NCBI GenBank assembly: GCA_024641985.1
Contig: JAHEBZ010000002.1
Coordinates: 215,412 to 279,411, forward strand
DNA length: 64,000 nucleotides
From: Rhodoluna sp.
GTDB taxonomy: Bacteria; Actinomycetota; Actinomycetes; Actinomycetales; Microbacteriaceae
Direction: 5' to 3'
The notes below the pieces were generated by a model, which worked only from the letters and a program-made list of their open reading frames with translations, had not been told where the DNA came from and made no database searches. Of this stretch, positions 52,219-60,162 are shown one piece after another (position 1 is the stretch's first letter; each line of letters starts with the position of its first letter). The position numbers were made by a program, and so were the translations under genes.

Positions 52219-53248
52219 CGACTGGGCTGGAATTGTTTGGTTTCTGATTCTCATTTTGTTCAACGGCTTTTTTGTTGGTGCCGAATTTGCCGTGATTTCG
52301 GCAAGACGCGCACAAATCGAGCCGCGCGCCGAAGCCGGTAGCCGACCGGCCAAACTAACCATCAAGGGCATGGAGTCGGTTTCGCTGCTTTTGGCAACCG
52401 CCCAACTTGGTGTCACGATCTGTTCTCTTCTAATTCTGTTGATTGCCGAACCGAGCGTTCACCACCTTCTCGAGCCGCTGTTGGCTGTCTTTGGTTGGGG
52501 CGATTCATTGGTTGCGGGCGTTTCGTTTGCTCTTACTTTGATTTTGGTTTCGTTCCTGCACGTCGTGGTTGGCGAAATGGTTCCAAAGAACATTTCGTTT
52601 TCGATTCCCGAGCGCGCGGCACTAATTCTTGTGCCAATGCTTTATGGTTTGGCTCAGTTGCTTCGCCCAATTGTTTGGGCATTGAACGCTATTGCAAACT
52701 CAATTCTTAGATTGTTCAAAGTCGAACCTAAAGACGAAGCAAACAGCTCCTACACTCTCGATCAGGTCGAAGACATCGTTGAGCACTCCACCCGCGAAGG
52801 CGCACTAGAAGATTTCAGCGGAACCCTAACCAACACTTTCGAATTCACCGAAAAGCAAGTTCAAGATGTCGCCGTGCCGTTGGAAACGGTGGTTTCGTTT
52901 CGCGAAACGGTGACTCCTCGCGAGGTCGAGCAGGCCGTAGCTAAATATGGTTTCTCGAGATACCCGCTTACCGACGAACAAGACGAACTTGTGGGTTATC
53001 TGCACCTCAAAGATGTAATCGACCTTCGCGATGACGAGGCCGACCATGCGTTTCCGGCCAAGCGAGTGCGAACTCTCATTTCTTTGCCTGCGACGATGGA
53101 GCTTGAAGACGCACTTGCCTCGATGCGACGCGTGCACGCACACATGGCCAAGTCATTTAATAGCGCAGGCGCAGTTGAGGGAGTTTTATTTCTTGAAGAC
53201 ATTCTCGAGGAGCTAGTCGGCGAAGTGGACGACGCCTCGCAGCGCTAA
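52211..53248 (+). CDS. CNNM/HlyC-CorC family membrane protein (second copy)
   Basis: A 345-aa protein with a DUF21 membrane domain (WFLILILFNGFFVGAEFAVISARR, VGEMVPKNISFSIPERAAL) and a CBS pair (VAVPLETVVSFRETVTPREV, KRVRTLISLPATMELEDALA), ending in LFLEDILEELVGEVDD. It lacks the CorC-HlyC tail of the first copy. The two are diverged paralogues, and this tandem arrangement is frequent in actinobacteria. The gene starts inside the end of copy 1 (8 nt overlap), so they are probably translated together. Its 3' end overlaps the OYE gene by 4 nt. Confidence 0.9.
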   Translation: MTSDWAGIVWFLILILFNGFFVGAEFAVISARRAQIEPRAEAGSRPAKLTIKGMESVSLLLATAQLGVTICSLLILLIAEPSVHHLLEPLLAVFGWGDSLVAGVSFALTLILVSFLHVVVGEMVPKNISFSIPERAALILVPMLYGLAQLLRPIVWALNAIANSILRLFKVEPKDEANSSYTLDQVEDIVEHSTREGALEDFSGTLTNTFEFTEKQVQDVAVPLETVVSFRETVTPREVEQAVAKYGFSRYPLTDEQDELVGYLHLKDVIDLRDDEADHAFPAKRVRTLISLPATMELEDALASMRRVHAHMAKSFNSAGAVEGVLFLEDILEELVGEVDDASQR

Positions 53249-54315
53249 AACTTGCCCCAACCGTATTGTTTCGGCCAGTAGTCAACGTCAACTCCAAGCT
53301 CGGCAGCCGCACGAAGCGGCCACATTGGGTCTCTCAGTTCTGCACGACCAATCATTACAACCTCTACCTGGCCACGTTGCAAAATATCCTCGGCCTGTGT
53401 GCCACTGGTAATTTGCCCAACAACAGATACTGGCTTTTCAACGCGTTCGGCTACAAATTCGGCTACGGGCACCTGATAACCGGGGCCGCTCGGTATTTGA
53501 ACTCCGGTCACCAGACCACCGGTTGAGATGTCGAAAAGGTCGGCTCCGGCTTTGGTACACCAGTTGGCAACCTCAGCCGTTTGGGCTTCATCCCAGCCGC
53601 CTTCAACATAATCGGTTGCCGAGAATCGAACCATTAGCGGTGTTGCCTCGCCAATTTCGTTGCGAACCGAGGTGATAATTTCGAGCAAAAGTCGAGCTCG
53701 ATTTTCTAGGCTGCCGCCATATTTATCGGTGCGATTATTGGTGATAGGTGACAAAAACTGGTGAATCAAATAGCCGTGAGCAGCGTGAATTTCGAGGGCA
53801 TCAAAGCCTGCATCAACCGACCTTCTGGCTGCACGCGTAAATTCGGCAACGATGTCACCGATTTCTTCGGTAGCCAATTTTCGCGGCGCTGCATAGCCGG
53901 TGAACCCCTGATCTGTAGCTGAAACGCTTTGCCAACCGCCTTCATCGAGCGGAATTGAACCCTGGCCAGACCATTCGCGAAAAATTGAAGCCTTGCGACC
54001 GGCGTGGGCCAGTTGAATTGCCACCGCAGCGCCTTGGGTGTGCATGAAATCGACAATGTATGACCAGGCATCGGTGTGCTGGTCGTTCCAAATGCCGGTG
54101 TCCCAAGCGCTGATTCGGCCCACCGGGCTAACCGCTGTGGCTTCAACAATCACTAGGCCGGCGCCTCCTGCGGCTCGCGACCCATAGTGCACAAGGTGCC
54201 ACTCTGTTGGCATGCCATCTTGGTCTTCTGCCGAGTATTGGCACATCGGGGCAACCCAGATGCGGTTTCTAACTTCGAGGTCTCGAACGCGAATAGTCTC
54301 AAATAACTTAGCCAT
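53245..54315 (-). CDS. Old yellow enzyme, YqjM-like
   Basis: FMN-dependent ene-reductase of 356 aa, reducing activated C=C bonds at NADPH cost. RIWVAPMCQYSAEDQDGMP includes the YqjM-type Cys (C25); IQLAHAGRKAS, DAGFDALEIHAAHGYLIHQF with the paired His, NRTDKYGGSLENRARLLLEI and PVSVVGQI follow. The pattern fits the thermophilic-like/YqjM class. TAGAGT (54322-54327, minus) lies 6 nt before its ATG. It is divergent from nnrD and convergent with the CNNM gene. The natural substrate is unknown; stress detoxification is commonly proposed. Confidence 0.92.
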   Translation of the reverse strand: MAKLFETIRVRDLEVRNRIWVAPMCQYSAEDQDGMPTEWHLVHYGSRAAGGAGLVIVEATAVSPVGRISAWDTGIWNDQHTDAWSYIVDFMHTQGAAVAIQLAHAGRKASIFREWSGQGSIPLDEGGWQSVSATDQGFTGYAAPRKLATEEIGDIVAEFTRAARRSVDAGFDALEIHAAHGYLIHQFLSPITNNRTDKYGGSLENRARLLLEIITSVRNEIGEATPLMVRFSATDYVEGGWDEAQTAEVANWCTKAGADLFDISTGGLVTGVQIPSGPGYQVPVAEFVAERVEKPVSVVGQITSGTQAEDILQRGQVEVVMIGRAELRDPMWPLRAAAELGVDVDYWPKQYGWGKF

Positions 54316-54321
54316 GCATCC

Positions 54322-54327
54322 ACTCTA
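54322..54327 (-). promoter_or_regulatory. Candidate -10 box for the OYE gene
   Basis: TAGAGT on the minus strand, 6 nt before the ATG at 54315. Confidence 0.45.
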
Positions 54328-54335
54328 CGTTTCGA

Positions 54336-54341
54336 TAGCCT
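54336..54341 (+). promoter_or_regulatory. Candidate -10 box for nnrD
   Basis: TAGCCT, 6 nt before the ATG at 54348. It lies 8 nt from the opposing OYE box. Confidence 0.45.
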
Positions 54342-54347
54342 TAGATT

Positions 54348-55157
54348 ATGACCACCAAGTATGCCAACCTGTTGCATAGGCCCAAGGCTCAGGATGACAA
54401 ATATTCTCGGGGCGTGGTTGGTTTTGTTACCGGTTCGGAGGGCTACCCGGGCGCCGCTATTTTGGGTGTTACCGCGGCCATGCGAGTTGGCGTAGGCATG
54501 GTTAGATACCTGGGCCCAACCAGTGTTTCGAATCTTGTGGTAGAAGCGCGGCCAGAAGCGGTTCTGCAGAACGGGCGTTGCCAAGCCTGGGTGGTTGGTT
54601 CGGGCGTTTCGATTGAGGCGGCCCTTGATCAGATTGAGCGAATTCGTGCGCTGTGCCTTCAAGAAGGGTATTTGGTTGTCGATGCAGGTGCTCTCGAGAT
54701 TATTGATTTTCAAAATTGCAAGGCCGCCTGTGTTTTAACTCCGCATTCGGGTGAACTAGCCAGGTTGTTGACTCGACTAGGGGTAGAAACATCGAGAGAT
54801 GCGGTCGATGCCAACCGCGAGGCATCTGCCCAATTAGCCGCCCAACTTACGGGGCAGATTGTTTTGTTGAAAGGCCACCAAAACGTATTGGCCTTCAACG
54901 GGCATGCTTTTGTGTTGCCTGAGGCGCCTGCCGCTTTAGCAACTGCTGGCACCGGCGATGTTTTGGCAGGCGTGATCGGGGCATTAATCGCAGGCAATTT
55001 TGACCAACTTCAAAGCGGTCAAATGCGGCTGGCCCAGATTGTTGAGGGCGCCGTCGCCCTGCACTCTGATGCGGCAACAAGCATTCGAGGCCCACTAACC
55101 GCGCTCGATTTAGCCAACGCCATCGCGCCTCTGGTCTGGAGGCAGCTTGAAGATTGA
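54348..55157 (+). CDS. nnrD: ADP-dependent NAD(P)H-hydrate dehydratase
   Basis: Repairs NADHX and NADPHX hydrates. At 269 aa it is the stand-alone dehydratase domain, without the NnrE epimerase. VVGFVTGSEGYPGAAILGVTAAMR, PHSGELARLL, IVLLKGHQNVLAF and ALATAGTGDVLAGVIGALIA (the GTGDVL ADP-binding loop) are characteristic. The start ATG at 54348 fits TAGCCT 6 nt upstream. A GT87-type gene begins 11 nt before its stop, so the two are coupled. Whether nnrE lies elsewhere cannot be seen here. Confidence 0.93.
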   Translation: MTTKYANLLHRPKAQDDKYSRGVVGFVTGSEGYPGAAILGVTAAMRVGVGMVRYLGPTSVSNLVVEARPEAVLQNGRCQAWVVGSGVSIEAALDQIERIRALCLQEGYLVVDAGALEIIDFQNCKAACVLTPHSGELARLLTRLGVETSRDAVDANREASAQLAAQLTGQIVLLKGHQNVLAFNGHAFVLPEAPAALATAGTGDVLAGVIGALIAGNFDQLQSGQMRLAQIVEGAVALHSDAATSIRGPLTALDLANAIAPLVWRQLED

Positions 55158-56415
55158 GCGCTTCAACAAACTTCTTCCGCTGCTAACTTTTGCAACTCTG
55201 GTGCATTTTTATTTGGCTTGGGTGGGCACTCTGCCGAGTCAGGTTAACCCCTATAACGATGTTTCGCTCTACGGAAGTTGGATGCAAGACCTGGTGAATT
55301 CGCCATCCTCGGTGGTTCAAATTCCGGGAATATCAAAACCCTTTGTTTACCCATACCCGGCAGTCGCACCGATGTTGCTGGCGTTTGTTGTGGGCGGCGG
55401 CGTAACCTGGCAAACCACACTGACCGCCTGGCTGGTTTTGATCTCAATTGCCAATTTGCTTGCGGTGGCTGCGTTGGTTAGGTGGGGTCGGGGTTCGCAA
55501 AATGCTTTTGCGGCGGCCTATTTTTGGTTGGTGTTTCTGGCGGTGCTGGGCCCAGTTGGCCTTGGCCGCATTGATTCGGTTGCCACACTGTTGGCAATTT
55601 TTGGCGTTATTGCGCTGCAGCAAAATCGCATCGGTTCGGCCTTGGCTTTGTTCACAATGGGTGCCTGGATGAAGATTTGGCCTGTGGCCTTGGCTATCTC
55701 GCTGTTTGTGGCAGATGTTAGGCGCCGGCTGATGTTGAGAAGCGCTGCCTTTACCATCGCGGCAGTGTTGGGTTTAGGAATATTGCTCGGACTCATTTTG
55801 TTTGGCGGGGGAGTTGCAGAGCTGCTCGGCTTTGTGTTCACGCAAAACAATCGTGGACTTCAAATCGAGGCGCCTGCTGCAACGCTTTGGCTTTGGTTTG
55901 CCAAGCTTGAGTTATTTGAATCGTCGATCTATTTTGATCAGGGTCTGTTAACCAATCAGATTGCCGGTGTTGGTGCGCCTGAGGTTGCATCATTGCTCAC
56001 TTTTGCCATGGTGATTGCAATCGGCATCACAATTTGGTTGGGAGCGAAGGCTTATCGCTTTGGTGCCGACTCAAAAACTCTTTTTGCTGTGATGGGCTTG
56101 ACGTCGACTTTAGATTTGATTGTTTTTAATAAGGTTGGCTCTCCGCAATTTGAGGGCTGGCTTGCCGTGCCAATTATCGCCGGAATACTTTTTGAAGTGA
56201 CACGTTGGCGCATTGCCGTTTGGCTTGCGCTGGTGGTGGCGCTTTTGACCAACCTTGTTTACCCGGTCACATACATGGATTTGATGGGTTTGGGCTGGCT
56301 AAGCATTGGGCTTTTGACGGCGCGAAATGTGGCGTTAGTTGTGTTTTTGGTTTGGGCGAATCTAAGACTCAAGCAGCTGGGCGATAAGCGGACCCACAAT
56401 GTTGTGCTCGATTAA
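55147..56415 (+). CDS. GT87-type polyprenyl-phosphate-dependent mannosyltransferase-like protein (DUF2029)
   Basis: A 422-aa polytopic membrane protein with about nine or ten helices. LLPLLTFATLVHFYLAWVG at the start, a luminal loop with Pro/Tyr/Asp (NPYNDVSLYGSWMQD), GLGRIDSVATLLAIFGVIAL, and GAWMKIWPVALAISLFVADVRRR with the KxWP motif typical of GT87. The family moves mannose from polyprenyl-phosphate mannose onto cell-envelope glycolipids such as PIM or lipomannan; the acceptor here is unknown. TTG start, overlapping nnrD by 11 nt; 3' overlap of 54 nt with metX on the other strand. Confidence 0.82.
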   Translation: MKIERFNKLLPLLTFATLVHFYLAWVGTLPSQVNPYNDVSLYGSWMQDLVNSPSSVVQIPGISKPFVYPYPAVAPMLLAFVVGGGVTWQTTLTAWLVLISIANLLAVAALVRWGRGSQNAFAAAYFWLVFLAVLGPVGLGRIDSVATLLAIFGVIALQQNRIGSALALFTMGAWMKIWPVALAISLFVADVRRRLMLRSAAFTIAAVLGLGILLGLILFGGGVAELLGFVFTQNNRGLQIEAPAATLWLWFAKLELFESSIYFDQGLLTNQIAGVGAPEVASLLTFAMVIAIGITIWLGAKAYRFGADSKTLFAVMGLTSTLDLIVFNKVGSPQFEGWLAVPIIAGILFEVTRWRIAVWLALVVALLTNLVYPVTYMDLMGLGWLSIGLLTARNVALVVFLVWANLRLKQLGDKRTHNVVLD

Positions 56416-57567
56416 GAAACCATCGTGGCCATAGACCGACTCGATGACCTGAAGCCCGCCGCCAACCATTTGGCCACCGATGTGATCTGCGATTAGTTGT
56501 TGATCGCCAATCGGAAAGAGTCGGTCGCTATCGATGCCGGCAACAAGGCATTTGGCGTTTATAGAGCCGAGAGCGGTTTCGAGAGATTCGCGGCCGCGCC
56601 CAACATCGTGCGAGTTCATTGCCTCTACAAGCGTTATGTAGGTGTTGGCATCAAAGCGCCTGGTGAACTTATTGCCATGAAAATCGAGATAACTCTCTAC
56701 GGCAAAACGCCCGCCGCCACCTAGCGGGCTAACGCCCGACTGCCAGGTTCGTTCAAATCGGGCATTTAACTCATTTGCCGACCGATAGTTAAGCAATGCC
56801 ATGCGGCGGGCTAAAGCAAGACCTCGATGCGGGCCGAACCCCGGCTTTTCGTCATAGTAGTTGCCATCTTTGAATTGTGGGTCGGTCATGATCGATTCGA
56901 CCTGCACTGAATTTGAAGCAATTTGATCTGCGCTCGAAATGGCTGGCGCGGCAATAATTGCAACGCGATGCAAATCATCGGGGTAAGAGATTGCCCATTC
57001 AAGTGCGTGCATGCCACCCATCGAGCCGCCAATGATCGCGAACCAGGTTTTGATGCCAATCAGATGAGCAAATTCACGCTGAGAATTAACCTGATCGCGA
57101 ATTGTTAGGTAGGGGAACATTGCGCCAAATTCGCGACCATTGGTGTCGAGCGATGATGGGCCCGTAGAGCCCTGGCAGCCGCCGAGAATATTGGGGGCGA
57201 CAACAAAGTATTTATCGGTATCGATGGCTAAACCGGGGCCAATTATGTCAGTCCACCAACCTTCGGTGGGGTGCTGTTTGCTTGCCTTGCCGGTTGCGTG
57301 TGAATCACCCGTAAGCGCGTGAAGCACCAGAATTGCATTTGAGTGTTCGTGGTTTAGCTCGCCCCAAGTCTCGAAAGCGATTCGGGCAGCCTTTATGGTT
57401 CGCCCGCTTTCGAGTTTGAAGTTCGAAATTGTGGCAAATTCTCGATCCCCGGCCGGGTCGCCATCGCGCCAGGCGCCGGTAGCCGGAGGCCGGCCAACAA
57501 GCGAGCGGCGTTCCTCCTCGGTAACGAAGGCTGACGGGACTGTGTCCTCGGAGGTCTGAAAATCCAT
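56362..57567 (-). CDS. metX: Homoserine O-acetyltransferase
   Basis: Alpha/beta hydrolase of 401 aa that acetylates L-homoserine for methionine synthesis. RIAFETWGELN, LHALTGDSHATG, VVAPNILGGCQGSTGPSS, and the nucleophile elbow FAIIGGSMGGMHALEWA (S182) are typical; the late SVYGHDGFLIE carries the catalytic His and GIDSDRLFP the Asp. The usual partner metY (O-acetylhomoserine sulfhydrylase) is not adjacent. The TAGGCT box lies 9 nt before the ATG. Its 3' end overlaps the GT87 gene by 54 nt. A homoserine O-succinyltransferase activity is less likely by context. Confidence 0.92.
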   Translation of the reverse strand: MDFQTSEDTVPSAFVTEEERRSLVGRPPATGAWRDGDPAGDREFATISNFKLESGRTIKAARIAFETWGELNHEHSNAILVLHALTGDSHATGKASKQHPTEGWWTDIIGPGLAIDTDKYFVVAPNILGGCQGSTGPSSLDTNGREFGAMFPYLTIRDQVNSQREFAHLIGIKTWFAIIGGSMGGMHALEWAISYPDDLHRVAIIAAPAISSADQIASNSVQVESIMTDPQFKDGNYYDEKPGFGPHRGLALARRMALLNYRSANELNARFERTWQSGVSPLGGGGRFAVESYLDFHGNKFTRRFDANTYITLVEAMNSHDVGRGRESLETALGSINAKCLVAGIDSDRLFPIGDQQLIADHIGGQMVGGGLQVIESVYGHDGFLIEHNIVGPLIAQLLES

Positions 57568-57619
57568 AGACGTTTAAGCCTAGCGGCTCTATCGGCTCAT
57601 TTAGATTGCCAAATGCCAG

Positions 57620-58837
57620 CTATTGGGCAGCCCGGTTCAAGGCGTCAAAAGCGAGTGAGGCAAGCAACGCGGCTCCGTCGGCAAGAACTGTGTCATCAAA
57701 GACCGCTTTGTTTGAGTGGTTGGTGGCTGCTGTCAGATGATCGTTTTCTGGTGGGCAAGCCCCCATAAAAATGAAAGCTCCGGGAACAGCATCAAGAACC
57801 GAGGCAAAATCTTCGCCACCGGCGATTGGGTGTTCCATGTTCCAGTAGCGCCCAGGCCCGAATGCTTGGTCGATTACCGTCTCAACCCGATCAATGGCAT
57901 CGGGCGCATTCATCAATACTTTGGTGGCCGGGTGAAACTCGACTTCAACGCTAACGCCATGCGCTGCTGCAATGCCCTCAAGCAGTTCTGGCACCAGCTT
58001 GCGAATACGTTCAGAGTTCTCTTTCGAGAAGGTTCTGATGGTCGCTCCAAACGATGCCGTCTCGGGAATTACGTTGTCGGTGTGGTCGTCGCCAGCCTTG
58101 ATCCATCCGGTGTTAATAACAACCGGTTCAAAAGCGCTGAAGCGTTTGGTCACCATGGTTTGCAGTGCCTGAATTGCTTCGACCATCGGAGTGATTGGAT
58201 CTTTTGAAAGCCAGGGCATCGAACCGTGCCCGCCGGCGCCATTGAATGTGACTGTCATGCCGCCAGCTGCTGCCATAAGTGGCCCAGGCCGAGAGCCGAA
58301 CATGCCCAGGGGATAAGAACTAAAAACGTGGATGCCGTAGGCGGCAATCGGAAGACTGCCGCTTGCCATTAGCGCACCTTCGTCAATCATCACGTCGGCT
58401 CCGCCGTGCCCCTCTTCGCCAGGTTGGAACCAAACGATTACATCACCCTTAAGCTCATCTGCGTGAGTGGCCAGAAGGTGCGAAGCGCCAATGCCCATAG
58501 CCATGTGCAGGTCGTGACCGCAAGCGTGCATAAAACCGTTGGTCGAAGCGAAGTCGAGCCCGGTGTCTTCTACTACGGCCAGGGCATCCATGTCGGCACG
58601 AAGCAAAACCGTTGGGCCGGGCTGACCACCTTTAATGTGCAACACTGCCGAAGTAGTTTGTTTGCCGAGGGTAATTGTGCCTAGCCCATGAATCGAGGCC
58701 AAAACTCGCTGCAACGTTTGTGGAAGTTGCAAACCGAATTCGGGGATTTGGTGAAGATCTCTGCGGATTTCTTGCAGGGTTTCGAGATATTTGCTTGCCT
58801 CTGCGGCAAGTGCTGACGGCTTCGTTGCTTCGCTCAT
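57620..58837 (-). CDS. M20 family amidohydrolase
   Basis: Zinc-dependent peptidase/amidohydrolase of 405 aa, close to the IAA-amino acid hydrolase/hippurate hydrolase/aminoacylase group. LQEIRRDLHQIPEFGLQ, LLRADMDALAV, FMHACGHDLHMAMGIGA, WFQPGEEGHGGADVMIDEGAL and NMEHPIAGGEDFASVLD supply the di-zinc ligands. Likely removes acyl or amide groups from amino acid conjugates; the substrate is not predictable. It lies divergent from ung, and 52 nt upstream of metX on the same strand. Confidence 0.9.
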   Translation of the reverse strand: MSEATKPSALAAEASKYLETLQEIRRDLHQIPEFGLQLPQTLQRVLASIHGLGTITLGKQTTSAVLHIKGGQPGPTVLLRADMDALAVVEDTGLDFASTNGFMHACGHDLHMAMGIGASHLLATHADELKGDVIVWFQPGEEGHGGADVMIDEGALMASGSLPIAAYGIHVFSSYPLGMFGSRPGPLMAAAGGMTVTFNGAGGHGSMPWLSKDPITPMVEAIQALQTMVTKRFSAFEPVVINTGWIKAGDDHTDNVIPETASFGATIRTFSKENSERIRKLVPELLEGIAAAHGVSVEVEFHPATKVLMNAPDAIDRVETVIDQAFGPGRYWNMEHPIAGGEDFASVLDAVPGAFIFMGACPPENDHLTAATNHSNKAVFDDTVLADGAALLASLAFDALNRAAQ

Positions 58838-58856
58838 AACGCCATATTGCCACCTT

Positions 58857-58862
58857 TAGGCT
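58857..58862 (+). promoter_or_regulatory. Candidate -10 box for leaderless ung
   Basis: TAGGCT, 6 nt before the ATG at 58869. Confidence 0.45.
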
Positions 58863-58868
58863 TGAAAC

Positions 58869-59537
58869 ATGTTTTTTGAGCAGATGCACCCAACCTGGCA
58901 GCTGGCCTTGGCCGGTCAGAGGCAACTTCTAGAGCGCATCGAGCTGAAAGTCATTTCCAGCGAAACCGACATTGTTCCGCCGTTGCCCCAAGTTATGCGA
59001 GCCTTCGAACGCCCACTCGATGAGGTTCGCGTTTTGATCGTTGGGCAAGACCCATATCCAACACCCGGTCACGCCATGGGCTACTCGTTCGCGGTTCCGC
59101 AGGGCACATCGCCGCTGCCGCGCAGTTTGTCAAACATAATTCGCGAGCTCTGCGATGATCTTGGGCGTTACAACACAGATGGCAGCGTGCGTGCGGGTGA
59201 CTTAACTCGTTGGGTTGATCACGGTGTGCTGCTGTTAAATCGTCATCTAAGCGCGGTTTCATCCGAGATTGGCTCACAAATGCATATCGGCTGGGATGAA
59301 TTTACCGACGAGGTTATTTCAGTTTTAAACCGAAAACGAGGGCGCAGTTTGGTTGCAATTCTTTGGGGTGCCCAAGCCCAATCTCTGGCGCCAAAACTTT
59401 GCGACTCGCAGGTGTTTAGCTCTGCTCATCCGAGCCCGCTCTCAGCCCGAAAAGGGTTCTTTGGAAGCAAGCCTTTTTCAAAGGCCAATGCGGCTCTCGA
59501 ACGGTTTGGCGAGCAGCCGATAGATTGGTCTTGTTAG
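58869..59537 (+). CDS. ung: Uracil-DNA glycosylase, family 1
   Basis: Excises uracil from DNA at the start of base-excision repair. At 222 aa. The water-activating motif is VLIVGQDPYPTPGHAMGYSF (D61), followed by LPRSLSNIIRELCDDL, the GVLLLNRHLSAVSSE block, and SAHPSPLSARKGFFGSKPFSKAN with the catalytic His (H187). All key residues are present. Start ATG fits TAGGCT 6 nt upstream. The GNAT gene follows 9 nt after its stop and may be co-transcribed. Confidence 0.96.
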   Translation: MFFEQMHPTWQLALAGQRQLLERIELKVISSETDIVPPLPQVMRAFERPLDEVRVLIVGQDPYPTPGHAMGYSFAVPQGTSPLPRSLSNIIRELCDDLGRYNTDGSVRAGDLTRWVDHGVLLLNRHLSAVSSEIGSQMHIGWDEFTDEVISVLNRKRGRSLVAILWGAQAQSLAPKLCDSQVFSSAHPSPLSARKGFFGSKPFSKANAALERFGEQPIDWSC

Positions 59538-59546
59538 GAGAGTTTC

Positions 59547-60119
59547 ATGGCTTTGGATTCGGAATCACGCTGGCGTTTAGTGCGCCTGATGAAGGCAAAG
59601 GGAACAGCGCCCGCTTCGACAGAAATTGTTATTCGCCCGGTAGCGGTTGGTGATCTTTGGCAGGTTCTCGAGATTTACAACTACTACATCAAAAACAGCG
59701 TCGTAACTTTTGACCTCGAAACAATGTCGCTCGACGACTGGCGTGAAAAGTTCGAGTGGATTCAAGGGTTAAAACTGCCCTTTATTGTGGCCACCAGCGA
59801 GAGTGGTCAGATTTTAGGTTTTGCCTATGTTGCGCCTTGGCGCCAAAAGGCTGCTTATCGAAGAACGGTTGAAGACAGCATCTATTTGCGCCCCGCGGCC
59901 ACCGGAAAGCGAATCGGCACCAAATTGCTGGCTGAACTTATCGAGCAAAGCAAAGCATCGGGTGTGAAAGAAATCGTGGCGGTTATTTCAGACAAAGGCG
60001 CTGAATCATCGATTTCTTTGCATGAAAGTTTCGGCTTCAAGCATCAGGGCCACTTAGGCAAGGTTGGTTTCAAGTTTGGTCGCTGGCTAGGAACTGTTTT
60101 GATGCAGAAGAGTCTTTAG
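59547..60119 (+). CDS. GNAT N-acetyltransferase, phosphinothricin-acetyltransferase-like
   Basis: A 190-aa GNAT protein. IRPVAVGDLWQVLEIYNYYIKNSVVTFDL, IVATSESGQILGFAYVAPWRQKAAYRRTVEDSIYLRPAATGKRIGTKLL (in parts: FAYVAPWRQKAAYRRTVEDS, RPAATGKRIGTKLL) and LHESFGFKHQGHLGKVGFKFGRW mark the Pat/YncA subgroup, which acetylates methionine sulfoximine, phosphinothricin-like or other amines with acetyl-CoA. Its natural target is unknown. The N-terminal ~30 residues (LRLMKAKGTAPAST-like, rich in Arg/Lys) are extra. GGAG lies 6 nt before the ATG. Linked to ung. Confidence 0.88.
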   Translation: MALDSESRWRLVRLMKAKGTAPASTEIVIRPVAVGDLWQVLEIYNYYIKNSVVTFDLETMSLDDWREKFEWIQGLKLPFIVATSESGQILGFAYVAPWRQKAAYRRTVEDSIYLRPAATGKRIGTKLLAELIEQSKASGVKEIVAVISDKGAESSISLHESFGFKHQGHLGKVGFKFGRWLGTVLMQKSL

Positions 60120-60150
60120 CTTTTTACAGAGATTCCACAGATTCGCATCG

Positions 60151-60156
60151 TAGATT
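60151..60156 (+). promoter_or_regulatory. Candidate -10 box for the S8 protease gene
   Basis: TAGATT, 6 nt before the ATG at 60163. Confidence 0.45.
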
Positions 60157-60162
60157 TGAAAC

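Noticed and set aside
57568..57619. SAM-type riboswitch before metX
   Set aside because: Only about 50 nt separate it from the upstream gene and no expanded stem pattern is seen.
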